A stretch of 64,000 nt of DNA from Nocardiopsis coralli (GTDB lineage Bacteria > Actinomycetota > Actinomycetes > Streptosporangiales > Streptosporangiaceae), in contig NZ_JADBGI010000021.1 of assembly GCF_014892575.1 (NCBI RefSeq), positions 1 to 64,000 of the forward strand. The letters run 5' to 3'. Position numbers and translations under genes: made by a program. A model generated the notes under the pieces. That model was not told where the DNA came from. It was given only the letters and a program-made list of their open reading frames with translations, and did not search any database. Shown piece after piece: positions 54,813 to 62,745 of this stretch; the first letter of the stretch is position 1, and every line of letters begins with the position of its first letter.

Positions 54813-56492
54813 CTAGTGGTCGGGGGCCTTCTCCGCGCCCGCACCGGTGAGGGCGCGGACCTGGAGCATCGCGAACTTCTCGAAGTCGCGTTCCTTGGAC
54901 ATGTAGGTGCCGACCACCGCGCACAGAAGGCTGATCGGGACCGACACCAGGGCCGGGTTCGGCAGCGGGAACCAGGCGAAATCGGCCTCCGGGAACAGGG
55001 CGGTCTCGGACCCGGACACGACGGGCGAGAAGAACACCAGGCCGACCGCGCTGATGAGGCCGCCGTAGATCCCCGCGAGTGCACCGGCCGTGTTGAATCG
55101 CTTCCAGAACAGGCTCAACAACAGCGTCGGCAGGTTGGCCGAGGCCGCCATGGCGAAGGCCAGGGAGACCAGGAACGCCACGTTGAGGTTCTGGGCGAAG
55201 ACCGCGAGCACGATCGCGCTGATGCCGACACCGAACGCGGCGATCTTGGCGAACCGCACCTCCTGAGCACCGGTGGCCTTCCCCCGGCGCAGGACCGAGT
55301 TGTAGAAGTCGTGCGCCAGGGAGGAGGACGACGCGATGACCAGACCGGCCACCGTGGAGAGGATCGCTGCGAACGCCGCAGAGGCGATGACGGCCAGGAG
55401 TACGGCGCCGGCCATCTCGCCGCCGAGGCTCTGGCCGACGGTCTGTGCCAGCTGGGGCGCCGCCGTGTTGCCCGCGGCGTCCTGGTTGCTGATCGCCTCG
55501 TGTCCCACCAGGGCGGCGGCGCCGAAGCCCAGGACCAGGGTGAGCAGGTAGAAGACGCCGATGAGCCCGATGCCCCAGTTGACCGACTTCCGCGCACTCT
55601 GTGAGTCGGGGACGGTGTAGAAGCGGATGAGGATGTGGGGCAGGCCCGCTGTCCCCAGCACCAGCGCCATGCCGAGGCTGATGAGGTCCAGCTTGTTCCA
55701 CAGGGTCTGCAGGGGATCGCCGGCGACCTCGACGCCGTACATGAGACCGGGCTCGAGGAAGGCTCTGCCCTCACCGCTGGCCCGTGCGGCGTCCTCCATG
55801 AGAGCGCCGAAGTTGAAACCGTACAGCGCCAGGGTCAGCAGCGTGAGCAGAGCGGCGCCGCCCAGCAGAATGACGGCCTTGACGATCTGGACCCAGGTGG
55901 TGCCCTTCATGCCGCCGAAGGCGACGTAGATCGTCATGAGGAGGCCGATGACCACGATGCCGACGATCTTCGCGGTGTCGGCATCCATGCCCAAGAAGGT
56001 CTCCCCGGGCTGGATCCCCAGGAGCAGGGCGATCAGGGCTCCGGCGCCGACCATCTGCGCCAGGAGGTAGAAGATGGAGACCACCACGGTGGAGAGCGCG
56101 GCGGCTGTCCGTACCGGTCGCTGGTTCATCCGGTAGGAGAGCACGTCGCCCATGGTGTAGCGGCCCGAGTTCCTCAGGAGCTCGGCCACGAGCAGGAGCG
56201 CGACGAGCCAAGCCACGAGGAAGCCGATGGAGTAGAGGAAACCGTCGTAGCCGAAGAGGGCGATGGTTCCCGCGATCCCCAGGAACGACGCGGCGGACAT
56301 GTAGTCACTGCCGATGGCAAGGCCGTTCTGCATCGGTGAGAACGAGCGTCCGCCCGAGTGGAAGTCCGTCGCCGAACGTGTGTTGCGGCTCGCCCAGACC
56401 GTGATTCCCAGGGTCGCGGCGACCATGAGGACGAAGAGGGCGATGGTGACGAAGCGGCTGCCCTCGCTGACAGCCTCCTGTGCCAGGATCAT
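54813..56492 (-). CDS. cation/acetate symporter ActP-like
   Basis: A 559-residue SSS-family permease close to ActP, with about 13 helices. ITVWASRNTRSATDFHSGGRSFSPMQNGLAIGSDYMSAASFLGIAG is the characteristic N-terminus, followed by QMVGAGALIALLLG, GMKGTTWVQIVKAVILL, GTAGLPHILIRFYTVPDSQSARKSV and FAAILSTVAGLVIASSSSLAHDFY. Known relatives import acetate, propionate or pyruvate. Its ATG overlaps the end of the DUF485 gene by 4 nt. It is the second SSS carrier here, on the same strand as the two-component operon downstream, and may be a target of that LytTR regulator. Confidence 0.93.
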   Translation of the reverse strand: MILAQEAVSEGSRFVTIALFVLMVAATLGITVWASRNTRSATDFHSGGRSFSPMQNGLAIGSDYMSAASFLGIAGTIALFGYDGFLYSIGFLVAWLVALLLVAELLRNSGRYTMGDVLSYRMNQRPVRTAAALSTVVVSIFYLLAQMVGAGALIALLLGIQPGETFLGMDADTAKIVGIVVIGLLMTIYVAFGGMKGTTWVQIVKAVILLGGAALLTLLTLALYGFNFGALMEDAARASGEGRAFLEPGLMYGVEVAGDPLQTLWNKLDLISLGMALVLGTAGLPHILIRFYTVPDSQSARKSVNWGIGLIGVFYLLTLVLGFGAAALVGHEAISNQDAAGNTAAPQLAQTVGQSLGGEMAGAVLLAVIASAAFAAILSTVAGLVIASSSSLAHDFYNSVLRRGKATGAQEVRFAKIAAFGVGISAIVLAVFAQNLNVAFLVSLAFAMAASANLPTLLLSLFWKRFNTAGALAGIYGGLISAVGLVFFSPVVSGSETALFPEADFAWFPLPNPALVSVPISLLCAVVGTYMSKERDFEKFAMLQVRALTGAGAEKAPDH

Positions 56493-56884
56493 CGGCCACC
56501 TCCGCCGTTTCCGTTCTGGAGCTCGTCACGGAGCTCGATCGCGTCCCCGTCGAGTTTCTTGCGCGCATAACGCGTGTAGAGGATCGCGATGCCGAACGTC
56601 GAGACGAACTGGAGGAGCCCGAACACCAGGGCGACGTTCACGTTGCCGAACAGCACCGTGCCCATGATGTCGCGGCCGAACCCGGACATGAAGACGTACA
56701 GCAGGTACCACGCCAAGAAGGCCACACTCATCGGGAAGATGAAGGTGTACAGCTTTCTCTTGAGCGAGACGAAGCGTGGATCGCCGTGCATGGCCACGTA
56801 GGCCGAGTCGGGGATCGGTTCGTCGCCTTGCGGTACCGGGTCCGGTGGGGATTCGGGCCCGTTCGGGGGGCTGCCCTCCGACAT
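56489..56884 (-). CDS. DUF485 family membrane protein
   Basis: A 131-residue partner of ActP-type symporters. A Pro/Glu-rich N-terminal tail precedes FVSLKRKLYTFIFPMSVAFLAWYLLYVFMSGFGRDIMGTVLFGNVNVALVFGLLQFVSTFGIAILYTRYARKKLDG, which is the DUF485 signature with two membrane helices. The family is nearly always encoded just before actP (YjcH-ActP in E. coli). The ATG overlap with the actP gene (ATGA) fits this. The promoter lies in the 56885-57159 divergent region, where no clear operator is seen. Confidence 0.94.
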   Translation of the reverse strand: MSEGSPPNGPESPPDPVPQGDEPIPDSAYVAMHGDPRFVSLKRKLYTFIFPMSVAFLAWYLLYVFMSGFGRDIMGTVLFGNVNVALVFGLLQFVSTFGIAILYTRYARKKLDGDAIELRDELQNGNGGGGR

Positions 56885-57159
56885 GGTGATGCCTCCGGGG
56901 ATCGGTTGGGTGGGATCTGCCAGGAACTGGCTCTGTGATCTGGATTACTCGGCACTGTAAGGAGCAACACCAAGGCGGAGCAGGGGTGACGTGAGGACAC
57001 GCGCCGAACGCTGGAGGGAAGCGGCGAGCGCACGCCGGGCGTGCGGTGAACGGTCGCCTGCTGCGACGAACGGTCGCCCGGTGGTCGAGGTCTCCACGAG
57101 CCCCGGAAGTCCCGTGTTCCGGGGACCGTTGTAGGTTGCGAACGGAGACAACAGAACCC

Positions 57160-57204
<45 letters not shown>

Positions 57205-57235
57205 CGTGGATCCGCACATCGTCTTGGAGGTCGTC

Positions 57236-57550
57236 TTGGCCTGGATCGTTCTTGTCATCTCGGGGCTGCTGGAGGTCGCGTGGGCCGCCGCGCTCAACGC
57301 CTCGCAGGGTTTCAGCCGCCTGTGGCCGTCCGTCACCTTCTTCGTCACCCTGGCGCTGAGCATGGGCGGCCTCGCCTACGCGCTGCGCACCATCCCGCTC
57401 GGCACGGGGTACGCGATCTGGGTCTCGATCGGCGTCATCGGCACCGCGCTCATCGGCATGTTCATCCTCGGTGAGGGTTTCAGCCTGCCCAAGATGCTGT
57501 GCGTGGTCCTGATCGTCTCCGGCGTGGCCGGGCTCAAGCTCCTGAGCTGA
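57236..57550 (+). CDS. gdx: guanidinium exporter (SMR family, Gdx/SugE)
   Basis: A 104-residue, four-helix small multidrug resistance protein: AWIVLVISGLLEVAWAAALN at the N-terminus carries the essential glutamate (ISGLLE, residue 13), followed by GFSRLWPSVTFF, YALRTIPLGTGYAIWVSIGVIGTALIGM and LPKMLCVVLIVSGVAGLKLLS. These are marks of Gdx/SugE rather than EmrE. The riboswitch at 57160-57200 supports guanidinium export. The start TTG 57236 has GGAGG 5 nt upstream and gives the standard length; the earlier GTG 57206 has no such site and adds residues the family lacks. The gene end overlaps the convergent fdhD end by 17 bp. Confidence 0.93.
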   Translation: MAWIVLVISGLLEVAWAAALNASQGFSRLWPSVTFFVTLALSMGGLAYALRTIPLGTGYAIWVSIGVIGTALIGMFILGEGFSLPKMLCVVLIVSGVAGLKLLS

Positions 57551-58382
57551 GCTCGGCGGGGACCTGCACCCGGTGCGTGGCCGCGTACACGTTCATCGAC
57601 GACCCGCGCAGGAAGCCCACCAGCGTGATGCCGGCCTCCCGCGCCAGTTCCACCGCGAGGGACGAGGGCGCCGAGACCGCGGTCACCACCGGGATCCCCG
57701 CCATCCACGCCTTCTGCACCAGCTCGAAGGAGGCCCGGCCCGACAGCGCCAGCACCGTTCCGCGCAACGGGAGAGCGCCCGTGCGCTGGGCCCAGCCGAG
57801 CACCTTGTCGACGGCGTTGTGCCGTCCGACGTCCTCGCGCACCACGAGGGCCCGCCCCTCGGTGTCGAAGAGCCCGGCCGCGTGCAGTCCGCCGGTGCGG
57901 TCGAAGACCCGCTGGGACTCGCGGAGCCGGTCGGGCAGGGAGGACAGCAGCGACGGCTCCACCTCGATGGGGTCGCCGTCCACCGGCCACTGCGCACGCG
58001 TGCGCACCGCGTCCAGGCTGGCCTTGCCGCACAGCCCGCACGAGGACGTGGTGTAGAAGTTGCGCTCCAGCGAGGTGTCCGGTGCGGGCACGTGCGCGGC
58101 CAGGGTCACGTCCACGACGTTGAAGGTGTTGCGGCCGTCCTCGTCGGTGCCGGCGCAGTAGCGCGTGGCCAGCACGTCCTCGGTCGCGGTGATCACGCCC
58201 TCGCTCACCAGGAACCCGGCGGCCATGTCGAAGTCGTGGCCCGGGGTGCGCATGGTGACCGTCAGCGGGGACCCGTCGAGCCGGATCTCCAGGGGCTCCT
58301 CCACCGCCAGGGTGTCGGGCCGTTCGTCGACCGCGCCGTCCCTGATGCGCAGGACCTTCTGCCGCACCGTGACCCGTCCCAC
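57534..58382 (-). CDS. fdhD: formate dehydrogenase accessory sulfurtransferase FdhD
   Basis: A 282-residue protein that moves sulfur from a cysteine desulfurase to the molybdenum cofactor of formate dehydrogenases. The active-site loop SSCGLCGKAS holds Cys115 and Cys118. EEPLEIRLDGSPLTVTMRTPGHDFDMAAGFLVSEGVI and REDVGRHNAVDKVLGWA are other family marks. GTG 58382 gives the normal VGRVT... start; GTG 58391 is three codons earlier. The formate dehydrogenase itself is not in the window. The reading frame stays open far upstream, which is a GC-bias artefact. Confidence 0.95.
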   Translation of the reverse strand: MGRVTVRQKVLRIRDGAVDERPDTLAVEEPLEIRLDGSPLTVTMRTPGHDFDMAAGFLVSEGVITATEDVLATRYCAGTDEDGRNTFNVVDVTLAAHVPAPDTSLERNFYTTSSCGLCGKASLDAVRTRAQWPVDGDPIEVEPSLLSSLPDRLRESQRVFDRTGGLHAAGLFDTEGRALVVREDVGRHNAVDKVLGWAQRTGALPLRGTVLALSGRASFELVQKAWMAGIPVVTAVSAPSSLAVELAREAGITLVGFLRGSSMNVYAATHRVQVPAELSSGA

Positions 58383-58519
58383 CGAAACCACCGTCCCGTG
58401 TGCAGCGTGCTCCGTTCTGGGGACCCACGTTATCCCGGAGGAGAAGCCCGTCGGAACGCCGGGGACGTGCGGGGACCCGGCCACACGAGGGCCGGTGGGC
58501 CCTGCCCGGGCGGGCGGGG

Positions 58520-59332
58520 TCAGGCGCGGTCGAGGATCGCCTCGACCACCCGGCCCACACCGTCCTCTGCGTGCGACGGCGCCCGCAGGAGTCCGGCCGC
58601 CGGGTCGGTCAGGGCGGGGTGGGCGTTGGCCATCGCGTAACCCGAACCCGCCCAGGTCAGCGACGACATGTCGTTGGGCATGTCCCCGAAGGCGACGACG
58701 TCCTCGGCGGCCACCCCCCATTCCTCGCAGAGCAGCGCCAGCGTGCTGCCCTTGTTCACGCCGGTGGCGCTCAGGTGCAGCAGTGCGTCCTGCCCGGCGA
58801 AGGTGATCTCTGCGAGGTCGCCGGCCGCCTCCACCGCGGTGCGGTACATGTCGTCCACCGTGACCTGTGTGGAGCGTGCGAAGAGTTTGGCCACGGGGTC
58901 GGCGTGCGCGAGCAGGGCGCCGGGGTCGTCCAGAACGCCCCGCACGAACGCGGGGTCCATCCACGGCTCCAGCTCGTAGGCGCGCTCGCGGAAGAAGTCG
59001 CTGCCGGTCTCCACACCGAACCCGACCGAGGGCAGGGCCGCGCTCAGCCGCTCCACGATCTCCGTCCCGGTGGCGCGGTCCAGGGCACGCACCAGCGGGT
59101 CGGGGCGGCCCTCGACCCGGGTGTAGGAACCGTTGCCGCACACCACGGCCGAGCAGGGGAACTCACCCGCGTAGCCGATCGCGGTGCGCAGCGGGCGTGC
59201 GGTCACCACGACCACACGTACCCCGGCGTTCGCCGCGGTGTGCAGCGCGTGGCGGTTGCGGGCGCTGATGCGGCCCTCGGTGTCGAGGAGGGTGCCGTCC
59301 AGGTCTGTGGCGATGACACGGGGAAGGGGCAT
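58520..59332 (-). CDS. HAD-superfamily Cof-type phosphatase
   Basis: A 270-residue HAD hydrolase of the Cof/IIB group, which dephosphorylates sugar phosphates or related small metabolites. Motif I is RVIATDLDGTLLDTEG (nucleophile Asp10 with Asp12), motif II VVVVTARPL, motif III the Lys of ATGVNKGSTLALL, and motif IV VVAFGDMPNDMSSLTWAG. The cap between motifs II and III is the alpha-beta C2B type. CATAAT at 59340-59345 lies 7 nt before ATG 59332, so the mRNA is probably leaderless. The specific substrate is unknown. Confidence 0.93.
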   Translation of the reverse strand: MPLPRVIATDLDGTLLDTEGRISARNRHALHTAANAGVRVVVVTARPLRTAIGYAGEFPCSAVVCGNGSYTRVEGRPDPLVRALDRATGTEIVERLSAALPSVGFGVETGSDFFRERAYELEPWMDPAFVRGVLDDPGALLAHADPVAKLFARSTQVTVDDMYRTAVEAAGDLAEITFAGQDALLHLSATGVNKGSTLALLCEEWGVAAEDVVAFGDMPNDMSSLTWAGSGYAMANAHPALTDPAAGLLRAPSHAEDGVGRVVEAILDRA

Positions 59333-59339
59333 GTGTCGG

Positions 59340-59345
59340 ATTATG
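59340..59345 (-). promoter_or_regulatory. -10 box of leaderless HAD phosphatase gene
   Basis: CATAAT on the minus strand, 7 nt before ATG 59332. Confidence 0.5.
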
Positions 59346-59437
59346 TCGCCTGCCTCTGCCGTGGGGAAGGCCCGGGTGCGGGCGAAACACCGGTGGCGGA
59401 GCGCGGCGGCCGGGGGCGTCGGTGTGACAGTTGTTCC

Positions 59438-60223
59438 ATGGCTACGCACAGTGAGCTCCGGGACTTCTGGGAACGCCGCCTCGAGGGTGACTGGACCGCG
59501 AGCGGGGTCGGGTACCGGGCGCTCGGGCGGTCCTTCAACACGTGGATGTACCGGGTGCGCCAGGAGGTCTTCCTGCGTGAGCTGTCCCAGATCGCCACCC
59601 GCGGGTGCTCGGTGCTCGACGTGGGCAGCGGGACCGGGTTCTACGTGCGCCAGTGGGAACGCCTCGGCGCCTCCGCCGTCACCGGGTGCGACGTCACCGA
59701 CGCCGCGGTGCAGCGGCTGGCCGACCGGTTTCCCGAGCACCGGTTCGTGCGCCGGGACGCCGCCGACCTCGGCGGGATCGACGCCGACACCTTCGACGCC
59801 GTCTCGTGCATGGACATGCTGTTCCACATCACCGACGACGAGCGTTACGGGCGGGCCCTCGCCGAGTTCGCGCGGGTCCTGCGCCCGGGAGGCCTGCTCG
59901 TGGTCTCGGAGAACTGCCTCCAGCGCCCCGAGCGGCGCGGTGAGCACCAGGCCGACCGGACCCTGGAGTGGATCACCGCGGCCGCCGACAAGGCCGGGTT
60001 CGACGTGCTGCGCCGCGTCCCGATGCTCATGCTCATGAACGCCCAGGTGGACGCGCCGATGCTCTGGCGCAAGGTGTGGGGCGGCGCGCTGCGGGCCGCG
60101 ACCGTCACCGAATCGACCGGGTGGCTGGCCGGTGCCGCCCTCTACCCGCTGGAACGCCGCCTGGTGAAGGGGCGGCGCGAGAGCCCCACGACCGAGCTCC
60201 TCCTGTGCCGGCTGCGGGCCTGA
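59438..60223 (+). CDS. class I SAM-dependent methyltransferase
   Basis: A 261-residue soluble methyltransferase of the Methyltransf_11/25 group. Motif I is SVLDVGSGTGFYVRQWERLGA (near residue 60), followed by VTGCDVTDAAVQRLADRFPEHRFVRRDAADL, DAVSCMDMLFHI and RVLRPGGLLVVSENCL. Opening LRDFWERRLEGDWTASGVGYRALGRSFNTWMYRVR is typical of methyltransferases associated with polysaccharide or lipid modification, but the substrate is not deducible. The C-terminal 60 residues contain moderately hydrophobic stretches. No ribosome site is obvious before ATG 59438. Confidence 0.88.
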   Translation: MATHSELRDFWERRLEGDWTASGVGYRALGRSFNTWMYRVRQEVFLRELSQIATRGCSVLDVGSGTGFYVRQWERLGASAVTGCDVTDAAVQRLADRFPEHRFVRRDAADLGGIDADTFDAVSCMDMLFHITDDERYGRALAEFARVLRPGGLLVVSENCLQRPERRGEHQADRTLEWITAAADKAGFDVLRRVPMLMLMNAQVDAPMLWRKVWGGALRAATVTESTGWLAGAALYPLERRLVKGRRESPTTELLLCRLRA

Positions 60224-60375
60224 AGCACCCTCATCGCAACGGCTCTGCTCGGCCAACACGAGGAAAAACACGAGGGGCGCCGACCGTGGTCACGGTACGG
60301 TTGTCGTTCGAGTTGCCCCGGAAGTCAGGGTTGTGGGGGCCTGTCCCTTCCGGGCGGCGGACGTCTGGAGGGACC

Positions 60376-61629
60376 TTGCCACCACGCTCGAGGCGACAAC
60401 GCTCGACCGCCGTCAGGGTCGCCAAGTGGGCCCTGGCCGGTGTACTGGCCACACAGGTGGCCGTGGCGGCCACGCTCATGGGCATCAACCGCTGGCGCCG
60501 GCGCGTACGGCCGCAGCGGGGCGTCTTCCCGCGCACGCCCGCCGAAGGGCTGCCGGTCGGCGACAACGAGGCGATGGTCTACACGTACGGCGTCGACCTC
60601 TACGACGACATGCTCGCGGCGATCCGGGGCGCGCGACACCGGGTGCTCTTCGAGTCCTACATCATCAAGGACGACCGGGTCGGCCACGAGTTCAAGCGCG
60701 CACTCATCGACGCAGCCGAACGCGGGGTCGAGGTCTACGTCATCTACGACGGCTTCGCCAACCTCGTCGTGCCGCGCTCCTTCTTCGACTTCCCCGCCAG
60801 CGTGCACGTGCTGCGCTACCCCGCGTTCCGGCCCGGTGTGCTGCTGTTCAACATCCGCAAGTCCGGGCGCGACCACCGCAAGATCCTCACCGTCGACGGC
60901 GAGGTCGGTTTCGTCGGGGGATACAACGTCGGGCTCATGTACGCGACCGAGTGGCGCGACACCCACCTCAAGGTCACCGGTCCGGCCGTGTGGGAGCTCG
61001 AGAACGCCTTCGTCGACTTCTGGAACATGAACCGCGCCGCCGAACGCCCCGAGCTCGACAACCTCGGCGACGCCGAGTGGGACGCCCGGTTCCGGGTGCA
61101 CCGCAACGTTCCCGAGCTGATCATCTACCCGATCAGGGCGATGTTCCTCGAGGCGATCGACCGCGCCAAGGAACGCATCCTCATCACGCAGGCCTACTTC
61201 ATCCCCGACCGGGAGCTCGTCAACGCCCTGGTCACCGCCGCCCAGCGCGGGGTGGACGTCAATGTGCTGGTCCCGGAGCGCTCCAACCACATCATCGCCG
61301 ACTGGCTGGCCCGCGGGCAGTACTCGCACCTGCTGGACGGGGGTGTGCGCCTGTGGCTGTACCAGGACGCCATGGTGCACGCCAAGACCGCGACCGTCGA
61401 CGGGCGCTGGAGCACGATCGGCACCGCGAACATGGACCGCCTGAGCCTCACCGGCAACTACGAGATCAACGCGGAGATCTTCGACGAGGGTGTGGCCAAG
61501 CACCTCGAGACCGTCTTCGACAACGATCTGTCCAACGCGCGTGAGCTCACCGTGTCCGAGTGGGCGGGGCGGCCGGTCGCGGCGAAGTTCAGCGAGATCG
61601 TGCTCGCCCCGTGGCGGGGGATCCTCTGA
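60376..61629 (+). CDS. phospholipase D / cardiolipin synthase family protein
   Basis: A 417-residue membrane-anchored member of the PLD superfamily, cardiolipin-synthase branch, which joins phosphatidyl groups to form cardiolipin. One N-terminal helix (AKWALAGVLATQVAVAATLMGI) follows a basic segment. Two HKD motifs are present: HRKILTVDGEVGFVGGYNVG (His about 167) and HAKTATVDGRWSTIGTANMD (His about 335). YTYGVDLYDDMLAAIRGARHRVLFESYIIKDDRVG is also typical. The start is probably TTG 60376, with GGAGG 4 nt upstream; upstream in-frame GTG codons near 60286 lack a site. Cardiolipin synthesis is the likely role; a broader phospholipase role cannot be excluded. Confidence 0.9.
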   Translation: MPPRSRRQRSTAVRVAKWALAGVLATQVAVAATLMGINRWRRRVRPQRGVFPRTPAEGLPVGDNEAMVYTYGVDLYDDMLAAIRGARHRVLFESYIIKDDRVGHEFKRALIDAAERGVEVYVIYDGFANLVVPRSFFDFPASVHVLRYPAFRPGVLLFNIRKSGRDHRKILTVDGEVGFVGGYNVGLMYATEWRDTHLKVTGPAVWELENAFVDFWNMNRAAERPELDNLGDAEWDARFRVHRNVPELIIYPIRAMFLEAIDRAKERILITQAYFIPDRELVNALVTAAQRGVDVNVLVPERSNHIIADWLARGQYSHLLDGGVRLWLYQDAMVHAKTATVDGRWSTIGTANMDRLSLTGNYEINAEIFDEGVAKHLETVFDNDLSNARELTVSEWAGRPVAAKFSEIVLAPWRGIL

Positions 61630-61656
61630 GGGAGGACGCGTGCCCCGCGCGTGGGC

Positions 61657-61887
61657 TCAGCGGCCCGGGTCGAGGCGGGGCCTGCGGGCGCCCGGCGGCG
61701 GGGTCAGCTTCGAGGAGAACAGCGGCTCGCGCGGGGTCTTGTGCGGGCGCGGGCCGCCCCAGTGCTGCGGTCCGGGGTGCGGGGTCCGGTGGAGCGCCCC
61801 GGCGATCGCGGACGGCGACGCCCCGCCCTTGGACCGCGCACGGTTGCCCTCGTCGGTCCCGTCCTCGTGCCGGTTGTCGTCCGCCAT
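61657..61887 (-). CDS. small hydrophilic protein of unknown function
   Basis: A 76-residue protein rich in Pro, Arg, Gly and charged residues, with no hydrophobic segment: MADDNRHEDGTDEGNRARSK at the start, PHPGPQHWGGPRPHKTPREP in the middle. It looks disordered. The coding call rests on ATG 61887 with the very strong site GGAGGGGGAG 4 nt upstream and on the Met-Ala-Asp-Asp start. It is convergent with the PLD gene, whose stop is 28 bp away. No family is recognised. Confidence 0.6.
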   Translation of the reverse strand: MADDNRHEDGTDEGNRARSKGGASPSAIAGALHRTPHPGPQHWGGPRPHKTPREPLFSSKLTPPPGARRPRLDPGR

Positions 61888-62010
61888 GGTCTCCCCCTCC
61901 TGCTTGACCTGCGCTTTCCCATGATCCTGCGCAGGCGGGGGCGTTGTCACAGCGACACGGCGCCGAGCGGGGTGGGACAACGCACCCCGAGGGGGTGGCG
62001 GCTCAGGGGC

Positions 62011-62244
62011 TCAGCCCTGCGGGCTGTCGCGGCTCAGGGGGCCGAAGCGGGCGGAGACCGCGCCGAGCACGAAGTGCGCGGCCTGGTGTTCGTCGAGGGG
62101 GACCACGCCCGCCGGCAGGGTTACCCGGTAGGGGTGTTCGTCCTCGTGGCGGATCTCGAAGTCGTCGATGACGCCCTGACTCAACAGCAGTGTGAGGCCC
62201 TCGCGCACCCGCGCGCCCCTGGTGTCCGATGCCCACATGACCAT
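62011..62244 (-). CDS. small protein of unknown function
   Basis: A 77-residue soluble protein (MVMWASDTRGARVREGLTLLL..., later HEDEHPYRVTLPAGVVPLDEHQAAHFVLGAVSARFG). It has the look of a single alpha/beta domain with conserved-looking HPYRVTLP and DEHQAAHFV segments. TACTGT at 62251-62256 ends 6 nt before ATG 62244, so it is probably leaderless. I do not recognise the family. Confidence 0.65.
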   Translation of the reverse strand: MVMWASDTRGARVREGLTLLLSQGVIDDFEIRHEDEHPYRVTLPAGVVPLDEHQAAHFVLGAVSARFGPLSRDSPQG

Positions 62245-62250
62245 GGCTGC

Positions 62251-62256
62251 ACAGTA
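62251..62256 (-). promoter_or_regulatory. -10 box of leaderless small-protein gene
   Basis: TACTGT on the minus strand, 6 nt before ATG 62244. Confidence 0.45.
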
Positions 62257-62289
62257 GCCCGCCCGCACCGGTCGGCGCGGACGAACCGT

Positions 62290-62691
62290 TCACACCGCGT
62301 TCTGTCGCGGTGGTGAGGACGGGCCGATGCCCTGGGCGGCGGCCTGGTCGATGAGGAAGTGCATCAGTCCGGGAAACCGGGTCTCCAGGTCGTCGCACCG
62401 GAGCTGGTTGAAGCAGCGCACGCCCTCGGAACGCACGCTGATCGCGCCGGCCTCGCGGAGGACTTTCAGGTGGTGGCTCACCGTCGACTTCGCGTGCTCT
62501 CCGCGGAGTTCGTTGAGGGTGCGCTCCACCCCGTCGGAGAGGGTGACCACGATGCTGAGGCGGGTTGCGTCGCTCAGTGCGAACAAGAGTCCGGGGAGGG
62601 TGATATCGCCCGTTTCCGGGTGAATGTACTCGTGCACCGCTTCATTGTCGCACAGCATCGAATGTTCACCCGGAGCTCGTTGTCCGTCCAT
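62290..62691 (-). CDS. ArsR-family transcriptional regulator
   Basis: A 133-residue winged-helix repressor: LPGLLFALSDATRLSIVVTLSDGVERTLNELRGEHAKSTVSHHLKVLREAGAISVRSEGVRCFNQLRCDDLETRFPGLMHFL. The recognition helix is KSTVSHHLKVLREAG. No metal-binding ELCVCDL-type cysteine box is seen, so it probably senses an organic ligand, not arsenic or zinc. TACTGT at 62700-62705 lies 8 nt before ATG 62691, so the mRNA is probably leaderless; the longer frame to 62727 would run into the operator. It is divergent from an MFS exporter gene, which it most likely represses. Confidence 0.9.
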   Translation of the reverse strand: MDGQRAPGEHSMLCDNEAVHEYIHPETGDITLPGLLFALSDATRLSIVVTLSDGVERTLNELRGEHAKSTVSHHLKVLREAGAISVRSEGVRCFNQLRCDDLETRFPGLMHFLIDQAAAQGIGPSSPPRQNAV

Positions 62692-62699
62692 CGTCACGT

Positions 62700-62705
62700 A
62701 CAGTA
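62700..62705 (-). promoter_or_regulatory. -10 box of leaderless arsR-type gene
   Basis: TACTGT on the minus strand, 8 nt before ATG 62691, next to the palindromic operator. Confidence 0.45.
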
Positions 62706-62706
62706 A

Positions 62707-62732
62707 GTTCGATTGGACTAAGTCCATCGAAC
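62707..62732. promoter_or_regulatory. palindromic operator between arsR-type and MFS genes
   Basis: GTTCGAT (62707-62713) pairs with ATCGAAC (62726-62732), and GGAC (62715-62718) with GTCC (62722-62725), with one unpaired T. It lies between the -10 box of the regulator gene and the ribosome site of the MFS gene, so a bound repressor would block both. Confidence 0.65.
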
Positions 62733-62745
62733 AAAGGAAGATGCA

